Assembly: GCA_943704415.1 (NCBI GenBank)
Contig: CALSCO010000243.1
Coordinates: forward strand, 1 to 15,173
DNA from: Parvularia atlantis
Taxonomy: Eukaryota > Opisthokonta > Rotosphaerida
Reading direction: 5' to 3'
DNA length: 15,173 bases
Shown: piece by piece, positions 1 to 10,223 of the stretch
How the letters are laid out: the number at the start of each line of letters is the position of its first letter
Position numbering within the stretch: the stretch's first letter is position 1
Made by a program: the position numbers and the translations under genes
Notes under the pieces: model-generated
Database searches by the model: none
What the model saw: the letters and a program-made list of their open reading frames with translations, nothing else
What the model was told of the DNA's origin: nothing

Positions 1-66
1 GGGGGGGCGGGCGCGTGCTGATCGCGGCGTGCACGGCGGTGGTGGCGGTGGCGGGGCGATGCGCAG
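1..66 (+). other. 3' part of an intron of the presequence protease gene
   Basis: The stretch has a branch-like GCTGATC at 17-23. The first AG after it is 65-66, immediately before the conserved V-I-F-K-T strand of the protease. The branch-to-acceptor distance of about 45 nt is longer than elsewhere, but no AG lies in between, as expected if the first AG is used. An ATG at 59-61 is in frame with the protease but would give a protein lacking the start of its first domain, so I do not take it as the start. Confidence 0.6.
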
Positions 67-3000
67 CGTCATCTTCAAGACCGTCCCGACCGACAGCACG
101 GGCGTGCCGCACATCCTCGAGCACACGACGCTGTGCGGCTCGGAGCGGTTCCCCGTGCGCGACCCGTTCTTCAAGATGCTCACGCGCTCGCTCTCGACCT
201 TCATGAACGCGATGACCGGTGCGCGCCGCATCGTGTGCGCCGCACCGCTGCTGATCAGCAACCGCCAAAGGCAACGACTACACCATGTACCCCTTCGCCA
301 CCCAGAACGCCAAGGACTACGCCAACCTGATGGCCGTGTACATGGACGCCACGTTCTTCCCGCAGCTCAAGTACACCGACTTCCGCCAGGAGGGCTGGCG
401 TCTCGAGCACGTCAACCCAGCCGGTGCGGCCGCGTTAAGGAGGGCCGCGCGCGACGCTGATGACGCGCGCAGACACGGCCACGCCGCTCGTGATCAAGGG
501 CGTCGTGTTCAACGAGATGAAGGGCTACATGGTGCGGCCGCTGGCCGGGGCGTGCTGGGCGTGACGCGGGCGCGACCGCAGAGCGACCCCGGCGCATACT
601 TTATGACGCGCATGCAGACGGCGCTGCACCAGGGCTCGGCCTACCAGCACGTCTCGGGCGGCGACCCGCTGCACATCCTCGACCTCACGCACGAGCACCT
701 GAAGGAGGTAAAGGCGCTGCACCGCTGCTGCTGGTTGCCGCTCACGCAATCGCTGGCAGTTCCACCGGCGCCACTACAGCCCGCAGAACGCGCGCTTCTT
801 CACGTACGGCGACGGACTCGACGTCGAAGACGTGCTGCACCGCATTGATGCTGCCCTGCTGCAGCGCGTCCAGCTCGAAAAGTCGCTCAGCCTGCCGCCC
901 CTCCCGCTGCTTGACGTCGGCCGGTCGCGGCGCCTGCCCGAGCCGCGCACGGTGCACATCACCGGCCCCGTCGAGCCCAGTGCGTTGCGCCCACGCCGTG
1001 GCCTGGACAGCATCGCTCATGGTGCGTTGCCGCAGTGGGCGATCCGAGCCGCCAGGTCAAGGCCGCAGTGGCGTTCCTCACGAACGACGTGACAGTGCGC
1101 TGCGTCGATCGCGCACCTGCCAACCCACTCACGCGCGCTTGTGCTCGCAGGACCCGCTCACGACGTTTTCGATGCATCTGCTGTCCAACTTGCTCACGAG
1201 CGACCCGTCCGCGCCACTGCACAAGGCCTTGATCGACTCGCAGCTCGGCACCGAGTACTCGCCCGGCACGGGCTACTCCACCGAGGGCCTGTGCGCGCCG
1301 CGCGCCGCGTGTGCGCCGGCAGCGCGGCTCAGGCGTGGCGCGCGCACGCAGCGAGACATCGTTCTCTGCGGGGCTGCAGGGCCTGCAGTCCGAGGCCGAT
1401 GCCGCGAAGGTCCGCGAGCTCGTGCTGTCGACGCTGCGCAACGTCGCCAAGACGGGCCTGCCGCGCGACCGAATCGACGCCGAGCTGCACCAGATGCGCC
1501 TGTCGGCGAAGCATGTGCGCCGCACTGCTATCACGCTTGCGTGCGCTGAGCGACCGTGCCGCAGGAATCAGCGAGCTACGGCCTGCACATGGGCATCAAC
1601 CTCGCGGGCGCGTGGATCCATGGCGCCAACCCGCTCAGCCTGCTGAATGCCGACTATGTGCGGGCCGCGTGCACCGATGCGCTGTCTCTCAAACGCGCGC
1701 CGCAGTACATCGACAAGGTCGAGGAGCGCGTGCGGCAAGGGCGCTACTTTGAGACGCTGATTGAGCAGCAGCTGCTGGCCAACCCGCACCAGGTCACCTT
1801 CGTGGTCTCGGGCGACTCGCGCTACGCCGAGCAGCAGGCCGAGCTGGAGGCTGCCCGGCTGCGCGAGGTTTGCGCTGCGCCTGCCGCTGCAGCTTGTGCT
1901 CACGCGCGGCCGCAGATGGAGAAGCGGCTCACGCCGACCGACCGCGCGACCATTCACAGCGACGGCCTCACGCTGCAGCGCCTGCAGGACACGAAAGAAG
2001 GCGCGTCGCGCACGAGCACCGTGACCGACGCGGGCTAACGCACGGCCCGCGCACGCAGACCTCACGTGCCTGCCGACGGTGACGCTAGCCGACGTGCCGC
2101 GCAAGGGCGAGCACTACGAGCTCAAGCAGCAGACTCTGCACGGCTCGACCGCGTTCCAGTCAACTCAGGTGCACGCCGTCTGCGCCCGGCTGTGTCCACT
2201 GATCGCGCCGTCCGCAGCCCACAAACGGCCTCACGTTTGTGCGCGGCGCGTACACGCTCGCCGACCTCCCGCCAGCGCTGCTGCCATACCTGCCGCTGTA
2301 CTGCAGCGCGCTCACGTGGATGGGCACGGTCCAGCGCGACAAGGAGACGTACGCACGCGAGGTCGCGCGGTACACAGGCGGCATCGAGGTGTCGCCGACG
2401 CTCGTGACGAGCCCGATCGGTGCGTGCGCGTGCGCGGCCGTGTCGCAGTGCGCTCGCTCAGGCAGTGTGCAGACGTCCAGCGTGGCGCACTCGAGGTGTT
2501 CTTCTCGTCCATGTCGCTCAACGACAACCTGCCGCACCTGCTCGAGCTGCTGCTCGACACGCTCAACAGCCCGACGCACGCCGACCGCGCGCACCTCAAG
2601 AACCTGATCAGCCGCGTGCGTCGTGCTCTCGTGGCTGTCGCCGTGTCGCTCACGCCGCCCCGGCACAGACGGCCGCCAACCTGTCGATGTCGGTGACCGA
2701 CTCGGGCCATTCGCTGGCGCAGCAGTACGCCTCGGCGATGCTCACGCAGCCGATGGTGCGTACCGGCCGCTTTATGGGTCGTTTGCTGACGCAGGGGCGC
2801 GCGCGCGCGCGCTCGCAGCGGCTGTCCGAGGCGCTGAGCGGCATGACGCAGGTCGCGTTCATGGAGCGGCTTGCGGCCGAGGGCGACGCGCTGGACGACA
2901 CCGTGGCCGCGCTCAAGGTGCGTAGCCCGTGCGTGTGTGGCGCTCGCGGCTCACACGCGCGTGCTACCAGACGATCCACGCGATCGTGTCGTCGCCCTCG

Positions 3001-4008
3001 GCGCCCCTGCGGCTCTTTGTCGCCGCGGAGGAGACCGACAGCAAGGCCGCGAGCCTGCTGCGCGGGTTTGCGACACCGCCAAACGGCAAGGTGCGCGACG
3101 CCGTCTTTCGCGGCCATCGCGCTGACGATGCGCGCGGCGCAGATGACCGCCGCGCCCAACTACGTCTCATATCAGCCGCCGCAGCACAGCCCGAGCGCGG
3201 CCGCACCGACCGAGTCGCGCCAGACGTACTTCAGCCTGCCGATCCAGGTCAACTTCGCGGCCAAGGCCGTGCGCACCGTGCCGTACTCGCATCCGGACTC
3301 GGCCGTGCTGCAGGTCTGCGCCAAGCTCATGACGAGCGCGTACCTGCACCGTGAGGTGCGCGAGAAGAACGGCGCGTACGGCGGCGGCGCGACGTGGGGC
3401 GACGGCGTCTTCTCGTTCTTCTCGTACCGGTGCGGCCGCAGGCCTTTTGCTCGCACGAGAGCCCTGACGGCGCGCGTCGCACACAGCGACCCGAGTCAGC
3501 TCAAGACGCTGCAGACGTTCGACGACGCGGTCGACTGGCTGCTGTCGAACAAGTTCACGGACCGCGTGCGTGACTGCGCCTGGCCGTCTGCGCGCTGCTC
3601 ACGGTCGCGCAGGAGATCGACGAGGCCAAGCTGTCGGTCTTTGGCCGGTTCGACGCGCCCGTGTCGCCGGGCGAGCGCGGCATGCTCGAGTTCCGCCACG
3701 GCATCACGAGCGACATGCGCGAGCGGTGCGCGGGCGCCCTCCTTGTTTGCACTTTGCTCGCCACCCTGACCGACGTGCAGGCGTCGCGAGGACCTGCTGC
3801 GCGCCCAGCGCAAGGACCTGCTACGCGTCGGGGAGGAGTACTTGCTCGCTGCACGGGTGCTCCGCGCAGTGCGCTCGCAACGACAGCCCGGCTAATCGCC
3901 CGCGCGCAGAGCACGCCCAACGCGACCGCGTCGGTCATCCTCGGCGCCGAGCCATCGGCCGAGCTCACGGCGCAGCTGCACGACCGTGGCTGGGCCGTAC
4001 GGTCGTAA
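67..4008 (+). CDS. PITRM1: Presequence protease (PITRM1/PreP/Cym1, M16C metalloprotease), 5' partial
   Basis: Family role: a zinc metallopeptidase of the mitochondrial matrix that degrades cleaved targeting presequences and other short peptides. Exons seen: 67-218, 271-423, 473-531, 582-707, 760-979, 1036-1088, 1151-1290, 1352-1514, 1565-1867, 1916-2000, 2059-2168, 2218-2419, 2473-2615, 2669-2755, 2819-2917, 2971-3090, 3143-3429, 3487-3565, 3613-3725, 3781-3856, 3910-4008 (TAA). All frames join to 955 visible residues. Counting from base 68, the inverted zinc motif HILEH is at 15-19 and the third ligand is in FNEMKG (E116). The C-terminal catalytic-domain signature [10 protein letters not shown] is at 811-820, with the conserved Arg and Tyr. 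Other matches to the animal family are [19 protein letters not shown] and SGGDPL. The targeting peptide and roughly 70-80 N-terminal residues lie outside the window: base 66 ends an intron acceptor. Intron 10 is GC-AG. The family call is very secure. Confidence 0.93.
2001..2058 (+). other. GC-AG intron in presequence protease (donor GCGCGT)
   Basis: The exon frame before (LQDTKE) and after (DLTCLPTV) demands a phase-1 junction. Only a GC donor right after GAAG gives it; the nearby GT dinucleotides give the wrong phase and an early stop. The branch site GGCTAAC lies shortly before CGCACGCAG. Confidence 0.8.
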
Positions 4009-4052
4009 GGGCCTCTTGAAGTGTAGGTATCGCATGCATGCACGACACGCGC
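4009..4052. terminator. 44-bp gap between convergent protease and TRAPPC11 genes
   Basis: Both stop codons flank this gap. It holds the palindrome GCATGCATGC at 4032-4041 and no AATAAA on either strand. The two 3' ends must be processed here or inside the neighbouring gene. Confidence 0.4.
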
Positions 4053-7000
4053 TCACTGCACCTGCGCGGTCGCCGGCTCGACAAAGGTCATAAAGGGGCC
4101 GACGAGGTGCACGCTCTCGCTCGGCGGCGGTGCTGGTGCCACTGTGGCGGCCGCCGCGGCCGGAGCTTGCCCACCAGCGATAGCTGCTGCTGCCGGTGCT
4201 GCTGCTTGTGCTGCTGCTGCGGGCGCGGCCGGGGCGGCAGGCTGTGCGGCCACGGCGACGCCAGACCGTTGCATCAGCAGCAGCCGCACGAGGGGCAGCG
4301 CCAGCGAGCCGCTCTGCATCGGGTAGACGTTGAAGGAGAGCGGGTGGGCCGTCAGCGGCAGCAGACGCATCTGTCCCGCCCGCCACGCATCAGCTCACAG
4401 TCCTGCGCACAGACGGGCGCGCGAACCTGCCGCTGCTTGAAGCCCGACAGCAGGAAGCCCTCCGCCGCGTCGATCGTGACCGTGACCTCCTCGGTGCGGT
4501 TGGTCTCGTTGCGCAGCGTGAGCAGAATCGGCGCGACCTCTCCCTGGCGCAGTACAGGCGGGATATCTACGTGGCCCGCGTGAGCACTGTCACGGCTGCC
4601 CACCGCTACGCACCGGCCACGACGTTGAAGGGCGACTTTTGCCGTTCGGGCGGGAAGATCTGCACGCGCGTGACAGTGAAGAACGCGTGCGCCGGGTGGT
4701 CGTCGTCGGCCGCGCCGGCGTCCTCGCCCTCGTCCTTGCCGCTCAACACGCTGTGCAGCGCCCGCAGCGTCAGCGGCAGGCTCATCGACCGTGGCGCACC
4801 CGCACCGGCGCCACTTGATCTGCAGGTAGCCCACGGGCAGCAACCCGTCCGGCGCCGAGAGGCGCGTCGTCGTCTTTAGCCGGAACATGAAGTTGTGCAC
4901 CTGTCCCGGCCGCCACGTGGACCCGCCACCGTCGTGCTCGATGCCGCTCGACACGACCTGCACCGACGCGCCACGCTTTTCCATCTCGGCGCCGGTCTTG
5001 GCGAGCGCATGGGCGGGGTCAGCGGTCGCTGTGACACCAGCAGCGTGGCGTGCGCACCGCAGGAACAAACGACGTGCTGGTCACGCGCAGCACGGGCGCC
5101 GACGCGATGCGCACGGCGACCGCGAGGTAGTACAGGTCGCTGCGTGCGGGCGCGGACCACGTGAAGTCGTCGAGCAGGGGCTGGTGTGCAAACAGCACCG
5201 ACTGTGCGAGCGGTGCATGAGCTCCCAGGGCGCGGCGTGCACGCGGCGCGGCCCACCTGCTGCAGCGTCATGCCCGTGCCGACATGGAACGCGCGCACGA
5301 CCGGCACGGTGTCCTCCGCGTGCACCGTCTCCTCGACCTCCTCCTGGCCGTCCTCGGCAATGACGCGGTAGCGCACCGTCGCGGCGATCGTGCGGTCGCC
5401 GGGCGCGCGCGGGCAGCGCATGTGCACCGTCCACGTCGCCTGCGTGCCCGGCTGCATCATACCGAGCTTGTTGGGCGTGAGGTCGGCGAGCATAATCTTG
5501 CCTGCGCGACAGAGCCAGCGATCAGCTCGAGCCGATCGTCGCGCCAGGCCACGGCACCTTGCGGCAGGTCGGACGCGTCGCGCGCAAAGTACGCGCGCGG
5601 CTCGCCGCCCGGCACCTGGCGCGTCTCGATGCTGGCGACGACCTCGCGGATCTCGCGCAGCTCGTTGTTGCGCGCGACGATCGTGAGCGGGAACCTAGTG
5701 CGCCGTGCGCTGTCAGCCATCGCTCGCTGCGGCGCACGCGCAGTCGCACGCACCACTCGTCAAGCAGCACGGGCGAAGCAGCACCGTGCACGATGTGCAG
5801 GCTCAGCTGCGGCTTGCGCGGCAGCACCCTGGTGTCCACGTGCGCGCACGTCAGACCCACAGCAAACAACAACGAGGAGCGGGCGCACCGCAGCGAGCTC
5901 GCCTCGGCCAGGTCGTCAAAATGCACGCCCTGCGTCCCGTTGCCCTGCTCGAGCGCCGCGTGCAGCGCGATGACACGGTGCCAGCTCATTGCCACCTCCG
6001 TCGGCGCGACGAGCGTGGCGCGGTCGGCGATGCGAAACAGCAGCGTCGTCGGGTGTACGGCCGCGCCCAGTTGCGCCGTGACCGCCGCGCACTGTGCGCC
6101 CTCATCAGTTGCTCGTCGTCTTCGCGCGCAGGGCGTGGCGCGCACCTGGATCTCGCCCCGCAGCGCCATGGTGTCGATGGGCATCTGAAAGACGTAGACC
6201 TTGGTGGGCGCGAGGAACAGATTTGTGGGCAGCTCAAGGCTCTGCGTCGTCGCGTCGCGCGTCGGTGCCTCAAGCGGCACAATGACGAGGTCGCTGCCGG
6301 CGCTATGTGAGCGTGCTGCATCGGTCTAGCAGCCGCCACGCACGCACCTGCCGCGCGTGGCCGTGAGCAGAGCGCTGTCTAGCGGTGATTGCGAGTTGTT
6401 GTCTTTGGCGGCGGCCGACCGCGTCAGCGAAGGCAGCCGAGACAGCGCGGCGCGCGGCTCACCGACGAGCGTGATGGGCTGCGCGGGCGACGAGAACGTG
6501 ATCTTGATCGACGACAGCCGCAGCGGTAGCGCGCTGTTGAGATGCACAAGCAGGCGAAAGGGCGTTGCGCGGTCGGCGACCTGCGCGGCGTCGGGGAATT
6601 GCGTCTTGACTTCCACTGCGCGCACAGGCCGTGAGCATATGCAGGCCTGGCGACCAGCGCGCAGCCAGCAAACGCACGGACGGCGTTCGCGTGCTCCATG
6701 TCGACCACGACGGGCGGCGCCCCGGCCTGCCGTGCTTCTGTGTGAGTCGCGCGCACCCGGGCACCGCGAGCCGAGCACGCACCTGCAGCGTGCGAAGCAG
6801 ATCGTTCTGGATGTTCTGGCGATAGTCGACGGGCATGCCCAGCTCTGCGAACGCCGCATGAGCGTCGCCTCGCAGGCACGAGCAAGCGGCGCACTGCTGC
6901 TCATCAGCTCGAGCGAGTAGTCGATCACCGACTCGATCTTGTTGAGCTCGGCCGCGCAGCGCAGCGACAGCGTAAGGATGTCGGCCAGCACGGCCGTCCA

Positions 7001-9296
7001 GGCCTCCTTGCGGTACGTCTTGGCGATGCGCTCGAAGAAGCTGCGCCCGGGCCGTCAAGAACACCGTGCACTATGCACAGCCGGCCGAGAGAGTGCGCAC
7101 CGCAGCGCCATGTCGTAGTTCTTAACGTCGTAGTACTCGCGCGCGATCTGCGCCGCGATCGACAGCGTCATGCGGTTGCTCTTGTATTTCTGGCGAGGCC
7201 GAGCGGGCGCGCACGTCAGTCACACGGCAGGCGGCAGCGTGCGCAGTACAGCACCTTGAACTGCTCGTACGCGCGCGAGAGCAGCTCGATGATCAGGGCC
7301 GAGTGGTCCACGCGCGACTCGTAGTCGCACGAGAACGCGAGGTAGCTGCTCCACTCGTCGTCCATCGGGCGGTTAGTCGGGATCGCGTAGTCAACCTCTG
7401 CGGCCACGCTGCTGAGCCGCACACACATACATACACGGCAGATGCATGCGACAAACCTTCGAGCGGGTGCGCGCGCAGCTTTGGTGGCTGGCCGACAAAC
7501 TCGTGCTCGGCCTTCTCGTACTCGGCCACGAGCACTTGGTCGAGCGTGCTGCCTTGCTGCGATGCGTGCGCATGTGTGTGTCAGCGATCGGCAGCGATCG
7601 TGCGAGCAGGGTGCGCACGCACCATTGCGCCCTGCGTGAGCTTGCGCTGACCCGTGTACGTCGCCGCGATCTGGTAGTAGAAGCCCGGGTGCTGCACCTG
7701 GTCGACCGTCACCGACCCGACCTTGAGCGCGGTCTCGACGAGCTCGCCAAAGATGCGGTACCTGCACCCGGCCGCCGCAGTGAGAACACGCACGCGTGCG
7801 GCGCAGCACGCGCACTGCTTGGCAATGTAGAACCAGTGTTCGTGCAGGAGCGACTCAGGCCCCGTGAGCGGGATGAACGTCGCAACGTGCCTCTGGAACT
7901 GCCCGACAGCCTCACGCGGGTTCGTGTACAAGCTGAGCTTGCAGAGCTGTAGCGACGTCAGTGGCAAGGTGAGGCACGCGATAAGGCCGTGTGTGCCTTG
8001 TAGTTGATGTGTTCCGCGACCATCTTGATCTCAGTCATGCGCAGCGGCGCCTTGGAGTACGGGATGAGCTCAAGCAGCGCATTGTAGGCTGCGTCAAAGT
8101 ACCTATCGCCACCGTCAGCCTGCAGCGGCAAAGGTTGGGTGCGCACTTGATCGCCGACTTGGGCTCCTGCCGCAGGTCCGCATACATGGCGATCTTGAAG
8201 CAGTAGCTGGGCGGGCCGCGGCGGCTCAGCAAGAGCACGTACACCACAGGGTGGCTGTGTCGCGCGCACCGCACGTGCAGCTCGTACTGCACGCCCTTCG
8301 GCAGGCGGTCCTTGAGCGTCTTGATGCGCTTGGCCTGCTCGCGATAGTACGCGGACGCCTGCTCGAAGATGATGCGCTCGAGGCTGCGTGTGCGTACCGC
8401 GGCATCGGCTGGCGCGCGCCCACGGCACGCGCGGCTTACTTGATGACAAAGTCGCGCAGCACGGTCGTGGCCGACATGATGAAGAGCGACGTGCGCACGT
8501 CGAGCCCGCACGCGGTGCGCAGCGTGCTCACGCGTTCCTGCGTTGCGCGCCCGTCTGGTGCCGCGTTGTAAGCCAATAAGGTGTGTGCAGCACGGGACGG
8601 CCCGCACACCCTCGCGCTCGCTCACGGCCACGAGCACGACGATCACGCGCACGCCACGGTCCATGAGGCCACGTCTGCGCCACGCCCGGCGTGAGCGCAC
8701 GTGCAAAGCGCAAGCACAAGCATGAGCATCAGGCGCACCGCCGCTCCTGGATCTCGTTGATTGCCTGCGTGTCGCGCTCGCGCCAGTCCGGGTCTTGCGT
8801 GTCGAGCGGGAAGAACATGACGACGAGTGCGGGCAGGACGACCTTGTGCTTATGCAGCCAGTTTGCCTGCGCGTCGATTGTGATCAGCGCCACGTCACGC
8901 CGTGCTCAACTCACGCGCCTTGAGGATGCCGCGCGTGTTGGGCGCCGTCCGGACCTTCTTGGCCGGCAGGCCCTGATCGCGCTTGAGCTTCTGCACTCGC
9001 GCGCCGTGCCGTGAGCGCGGCGATCGCGCGGCAGACAGGCGATCGGCACCTGGAACAGCAGCAGCGGCACGCGCGCCGTGCCGTCGACGTTGGTGCGCAC
9101 GGCCAGTAGCTCCCACAGCGCGCGCTCGGTCTGGCGCTCGGTTAAGGTCCCTGATCGCGCACCACCCGCGCCATCCGCGCACCCGCTCCCATTGCGCCGC
9201 GTTCGGCCCGCTCACGCCGCGCCCATCGGCCAGGCCTGTCACGGCCACGACCGCCGCCGACGTCGTGACGAGGTCGGGCGGCAGCGTGTGCTCCAT
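4053..9296 (-). CDS. TRAPPC11: TRAPPC11 (TRAPP complex subunit 11, foie gras + gryzun)
   Basis: Subunit of the TRAPP tethering complex, acting in ER-Golgi traffic and, in animals, autophagy. Exons (5'->3'): 9296-9183, 9130-9050, 8990-8919, 8866-8739, 8674-8610, 8554-8440, 8383-8270, 8206-8147, 8102-7997, 7946-7816, 7761-7623, 7556-7457, 7397-7255, 7189-7101, 7040-6895, 6844-6783, 6726-6678, 6615-6463, 6402-6348, 6293-6146, 6091-5889, 5828-5754, 5694-5558, 5501-5257, 5201-5058, 4996-4806, 4750-4614, 4566-4427, 4370-4053. They give 1219 aa, against about 1130 in human. Family landmarks in order: RGILK then LPALVVMFF; the foie gras core from about 192 (FEQASAYYREQAKRIK, INYKLCKLSL, HPGFYYQIAA, KYKSNRM, DYSLELM); and a beta-rich gryzun region from about 570 to the end (ADIPPVLRQGE, GFLLSGFKQ). 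The only ATG opening this frame is at 9296. The last exon carries an Ala-rich insert not expected in the family. Introns 3 and 9 are GC-AG. Confidence 0.92.
7947..7996 (-). other. GC-AG intron in TRAPPC11 (donor GCACAC)
   Basis: AAG|GCACAC to ACAG|CTCTGC joins INYK to LCKLSL, exactly the spacing of the family's INYKICRL. No GT donor in the interval has the needed phase 0. The branch is CACTGACG. Confidence 0.8.
8867..8918 (-). other. GC-AG intron in TRAPPC11 (donor GCGCGT)
   Basis: Splicing AAG|GCGCGT to CAG|GCAAAC joins RGILK to ANWLHKHK, matching the conserved GILK-TGWMNKH region of TRAPPC11. Reading through meets TGA, and a GT donor 4 nt further gives the wrong frame. A branch-like GCTGATCAC precedes the acceptor. 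Confidence 0.83.
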
Positions 9297-9317
9297 CGGC
9301 AGAAGGCGCGGTCTCCG

Positions 9318-9364
9318 CTGAGAGAGAGGCGCGGCGCACGCGTCAGCCACACCGGTGCGCGCAC
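9318..9364 (-). other. Candidate 5' UTR intron of TRAPPC11
   Basis: A GTGCGC donor, a GGCTGACG branch and a TCTCTCTCAG acceptor with a good pyrimidine tract form a 47-nt intron ending 21 nt before the TRAPPC11 ATG. It contains no needed coding frame, so only the splice signals support it. Confidence 0.4.
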
Positions 9365-9476
9365 TGGCGCTTCGTGATCACCGCTAAATTGTTCAGTGAC
9401 AGAGCGCGTCCTGTCTCATTCGCTCTTGCGCCCGCTCTCGTCGCCCATCCGGCCGCGCTGCCTCTGCCTCTGCCCT

Positions 9477-9544
9477 GTGCTCGTTGCGCTCTCTCGCGAT
9501 GCATCGATGCGGATGAAGGGCTCACGCGTGAGCGACGCGCACAG
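9477..9544 (+). other. Candidate 5' UTR intron of the PH gene
   Basis: A possible 68-nt intron runs from GTGCTCG to GCGCACAG with a GGCTCACG branch. Removing it would delete three upstream ATGs (9499, 9507, 9513) before the chosen start at 9574. The support is splice-signal pattern only. Confidence 0.3.
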
Positions 9545-9573
9545 AGCGCGCTTCGCAAGGCGAGACCGTTCGG

Positions 9574-10152
9574 ATGGACGCGGTGCAGCGCCGCGGCGTC
9601 GCCCCCACGGGCGGCGGCGCATCGGCGGAGCGGACGAGGCGCGTGGCCGTGGTGCGGCTACGGGCTATCGCTGTGCTGACGGCGGGCGGGCGCAGGAGCA
9701 ACCCGGACGTGCTGCTGCACGACCGATCGGAGTGGCTGTTGGTGCAGAGCCGCGTGCTCAAGCTGTGGAAGCGCCGGTGCGCGCGCTGCGTGGGACAAGC
9801 GGAAGGCGGATGCGCCGTGCTGATCGCGTGCGGGCGCAGGTTCGTCGTGGTCGAGCGCGAGCGCATCACGGCGCACGACAGCGAGACGGACCTGGCGCGG
9901 CCGGCGTACATCGTGCCGTGCCAGGAGATCGTCGAGGTGCGCCCGACGCCGGAGGACCCGCTGGTCGTGGTCGTGCGGCTTCGCGGCGACGTCGTGTACC
10001 GGCTCAAGTTTGCGCTCAAGGAGCGGGCGCAGGACTGGTGCGCGGCCGTCGGTGCGTCCGCTTCGAATGCGTCGCTGCTGCTGGCTGCTGCTGCTGCTGC
10101 TGCTGATCGCGCGACGGGCGCAGCCGTGCGATCGCTCAAGAAGAGCAAGTGA
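9574..10152 (+). CDS. Small PH-domain protein
   Basis: Exons 9574-9776, 9840-10051 and 10124-10152 give 147 aa. After splicing, residues about 50-135 read as a compact PH domain: EWLLVQSRVLKLWKRR at the first strand pair, then FVVVER, a variable middle, YRLKFALKER, and the closing helix with the signature Trp (DWCAAV). Intron 1 falls exactly in the strand 1-strand 2 hairpin and must be removed to give KRR-FVVV. PH domains bind phosphoinositides or proteins at membranes; the basic loop (RVLKLWKRR) suits lipid binding, but no ligand can be assigned. The tail is basic (RSLKKSK). The first 50 residues are Arg/Ala/Gly-rich and unrecognised. That stretch also contains a plausible 44-nt intron (9652-9695) that cannot be spliced in frame from this ATG, so the N-terminus is uncertain. 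The gene is divergent from TRAPPC11 and 71 bp upstream of the acyltransferase. Confidence 0.72.
   Translation: MDAVQRRGVAPTGGGASAERTRRVAVVRLRAIAVLTAGGRRSNPDVLLHDRSEWLLVQSRVLKLWKRRCARCVGQAEGGCAVLIACGRRFVVVERERITAHDSETDLARPAYIVPCQEIVEVRPTPEDPLVVVVRLRGDVVYRLKFALKERAQDWCAAVGASASNASLLLAAAAAAADRATGAAVRSLKKSK
10052..10123 (+). other. Intron with CTG repeats abutting the branch site (PH gene)
   Basis: The donor is GTGCGT. The interior holds (CTG)3, one G, then (CTG)7 at 10085-10105, running straight into ATCGCG to form the branch CTGAT; the acceptor is GCGCAG. At 72 nt it is 3n and stopless, and retention would insert a short poly-Ala run at the C-terminus. Confidence 0.75.
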
Positions 10153-10223
10153 GCAGCGAGCGAGCGACTGCGCAGACCAGTGGGGCAGAACAGTTGTACG
10201 TTGCTGAGGAAGCGCAAGGAAGG

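Larger units (their letters stand above)
9297..9573. promoter_or_regulatory. Divergent promoter/5' leader region of TRAPPC11 and the PH gene
   Basis: This 277-bp interval between two start codons holds no conserved protein frame. On the plus strand it has a pyrimidine-rich tract at about 9414-9497, before the PH gene. The only AT-richer patch is around 9384-9400. I see no clear TATA box or named operator. Two candidate leader introns, listed separately, lie at its two ends. Confidence 0.5.

Noticed and set aside
2420-3769. A 449-codon plus-strand open frame as an intact gene
   Set aside because: It contains real protease exon segments but also reads through introns in the wrong frame between them.
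4144-4326. Plus-strand Ala-rich open frame
   Set aside because: It is the reverse reading of the TRAPPC11 Ala-rich exon, and there is no independent support.
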